Origin: Rotaria socialis
Lineage: Eukaryota > Rotifera > Eurotatoria > Philodinida > Philodinidae
Assembly: GCA_905331475.1 (NCBI GenBank)
Contig: CAJNYU010001570.1
Location: 434,001 to 498,000, forward strand
DNA: 64,000 nt
Direction: 5' to 3'
The notes beneath the pieces are model-generated. The model was not told the DNA's origin, did no database searches, and was given only the letters and a program-made list of their open reading frames with translations. A program made the position numbers and the translations under genes. Every line of letters begins with the position of its first letter. The stretch's first letter is position 1. This document shows positions 62,339-64,000 of this stretch, piece by piece.

Positions 62339-64000
62339 AATTGATTCAGAAGGAGTAGTATTTTATTTCTTTGAATTATTATGCATGTTTGAGAACTGAA
62401 ATAAATGCCATTGAAAAAACATTCGAAAATCTAAAAACATTTTAGTCCAATAATTAAAAGAAGTTAAAGTGTGAGTTTGAATGAGAAGTTATTTTCAGTA
62501 TTTTATACTTTATACCGAAAAAATAAAGTCTGAACTGTGATGCGCGATGACATACATATTGCTTCATCTTTTCAATATATTCATAACGCGTGTTCCGAAA
62601 ACTATGTCACAACTCGTGGAGAGTTTCTGAAAATTATCACGTGGTTATTATGTGTCTTTAGCAACAAATGCATGGAAATATCGATTCATTTCTACAGAGT
62701 ACTTTTTATTGTATGCAGTGATTTTTAATTATACACCCAAATTTTGGCTAAGATATTGACCTTGTACAATTAGTTATTTCTACTCTAACAGACTTTCAAT
62801 TATTTTAATTTTATTAATGTCTTGTGATTGACAAGACCTCGATGATGTTCATTTGCTATCCGTTTTCTAGAATTGTAAATATCTGAGTGAAATGTAGCAG
62901 ACCAGTTTTTGTTATGACCGTGCAATCAAAAAAAGACTGCTATCAGTTCTACAAATGCACTTTTCAAAATATTATTACTCTGATGTTTAACATTCAGAGC
63001 AGGTTGTACACCGTCATACCGATTTCTTCGATAAACTCATTTTCTAACGAAACACTGATGAATAGTAGGATACAACTTTGGATTCGTTAAATAGATCGAC
63101 TCATTCTTGCTTCGATCTGATTACACGAGGGTCAATGATTTAGCCGGAATTTTAATTATTTCAATGAAGAAAAGCATGATGCTGTCATGAATAAGTATAG
63201 TTTTTCTCACACATTCAAGTGCGATATAAGATGTTCATTGCAACATATTTGGAAAGAATTATTCGAATCTGTTATGCAACGTATTTTTCAATTTCGTTTT
63301 ATTATTTTAATTCTCAAAACTCATAATGATCCTCTGTCGATCATAGATCGGGATTGAGAGTAATCTGAATATATCACTCATACTCTGCTTGTAACAAAAT
63401 AGAACTTTTTTCAGAGAATTAAACGACTATCAAATGAAACATGATCCGACGTAACTCGGTGCTCTTAAGGCTCATTATATGTTAATACGATCGCCAATAT
63501 GTTATGTAAGGTAGCGATTTCATTTAAAAAGTAAGATAAAACATTCTTATTCATTTTTTGATACATATATTGATAGGCGGAAGAATAAAATCATATTAGA
63601 GTTACCTATCAGAGCTACACATTATATGTAATAGTCCTAAACAGCTTGCATCGCAGTTTGTTTCGCAAAACATCATGCTTAGAGAATGCTTTCAAAAACG
63701 ACGTTAACTTATTAATAAATATTATCGAAGCTACATGATAAGTAAGCCAAACGGTTTAGAGGTTTTGATGCAATATTTTGGCGATCAAAAGGACCTTCAT
63801 CCTTTTTTGATACTTTTTCTCTGGATATAAAGACTTTAGCCGATAAATACTTGTAAAAAACTAGATCACAGGCATTTATACACCCAAATTGGGTCTTAAC
63901 GAAAATTACTCATAATAGGGTAAGTTTTCAATAGTTAAACATTCAGCCCAAAATATTTTATTTTGCATGTCAGAAAAATACGAATATTAGGATACTTGAG
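62339..64000. other. Intergenic to window end
   Basis: The 3' flank of the small membrane-protein gene, then AT-rich sequence with only short open frames. No exon, RNA gene or mobile-element boundary was recognised. Confidence 0.45.

Noticed and set aside
1..64000. CRISPR arrays, operons of bacterial type, tRNA or rRNA genes
   Set aside because: No spaced direct repeats, no Shine-Dalgarno-linked genes, and no T-arm consensus or rRNA-like blocks were seen by eye; the window is eukaryotic. A covariance-model scan would be needed to exclude small RNAs.

Overview
The window is eukaryotic nuclear DNA, AT-rich, with genes split by mostly 45-80 bp GT-AG introns plus a few introns of 0.4-2 kb. The gene set is animal: choline acetyltransferase, vesicular acetylcholine transporter, TOB, SLC25A46, TUBGCP2 and cyclin H. 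Compact short introns, abundant small inverted-repeat elements and a C24 sterol methyltransferase in an animal context fit a small protostome. A bdelloid rotifer is my best guess, by inference only. Exon phases were checked by hand for each gene given with exon coordinates.

Layout. 1-3645 (+): 3' part of a NUDT22-like gene whose stop codon abuts the start codon of cyclin H (CCNH). 4645-9379 (-): mucin-like single-pass membrane protein with a KIAA1549-like membrane region and a coding tandem-repeat array; its 5' end is unresolved. 12919-14046 (+): sterol 24-C-methyltransferase. 14133-21425 (-): cholinergic locus, VAChT followed by ChAT in the same orientation. 21426-29722: long non-coding stretch with microsatellites. 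29723-31854 (-): SLC25A46, divergent by 134 bp from an uncharacterised disordered-protein gene at 31989-34520 (+), whose introns carry two MITE-like elements, one holding an assembly gap. 34713-37813 (-): zinc-finger protein. 38889-45751 (+): TUBGCP2 with an 847 bp hAT-like foldback element in one intron. 48764-50562 (-): TOB/BTG family. 55022-57291: decayed Tc1-like transposon abutted by a long foldback element. 57361-57856: second hAT-like element. 61680-62338 (+): small four-exon gene for a single-pass membrane protein I do not recognise.

The clearest functional unit is VAChT-ChAT, the loading and synthesis steps for acetylcholine, kept in the arrangement known from other animals. NUDT22-CCNH, with no bases between stop and start and an AG acceptor formed by the stop codon, is the most unusual arrangement. 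Several genes have an AG acceptor at or within 2 bases of the start codon, which would suit spliced-leader trans-splicing or very short 5' UTR exons.
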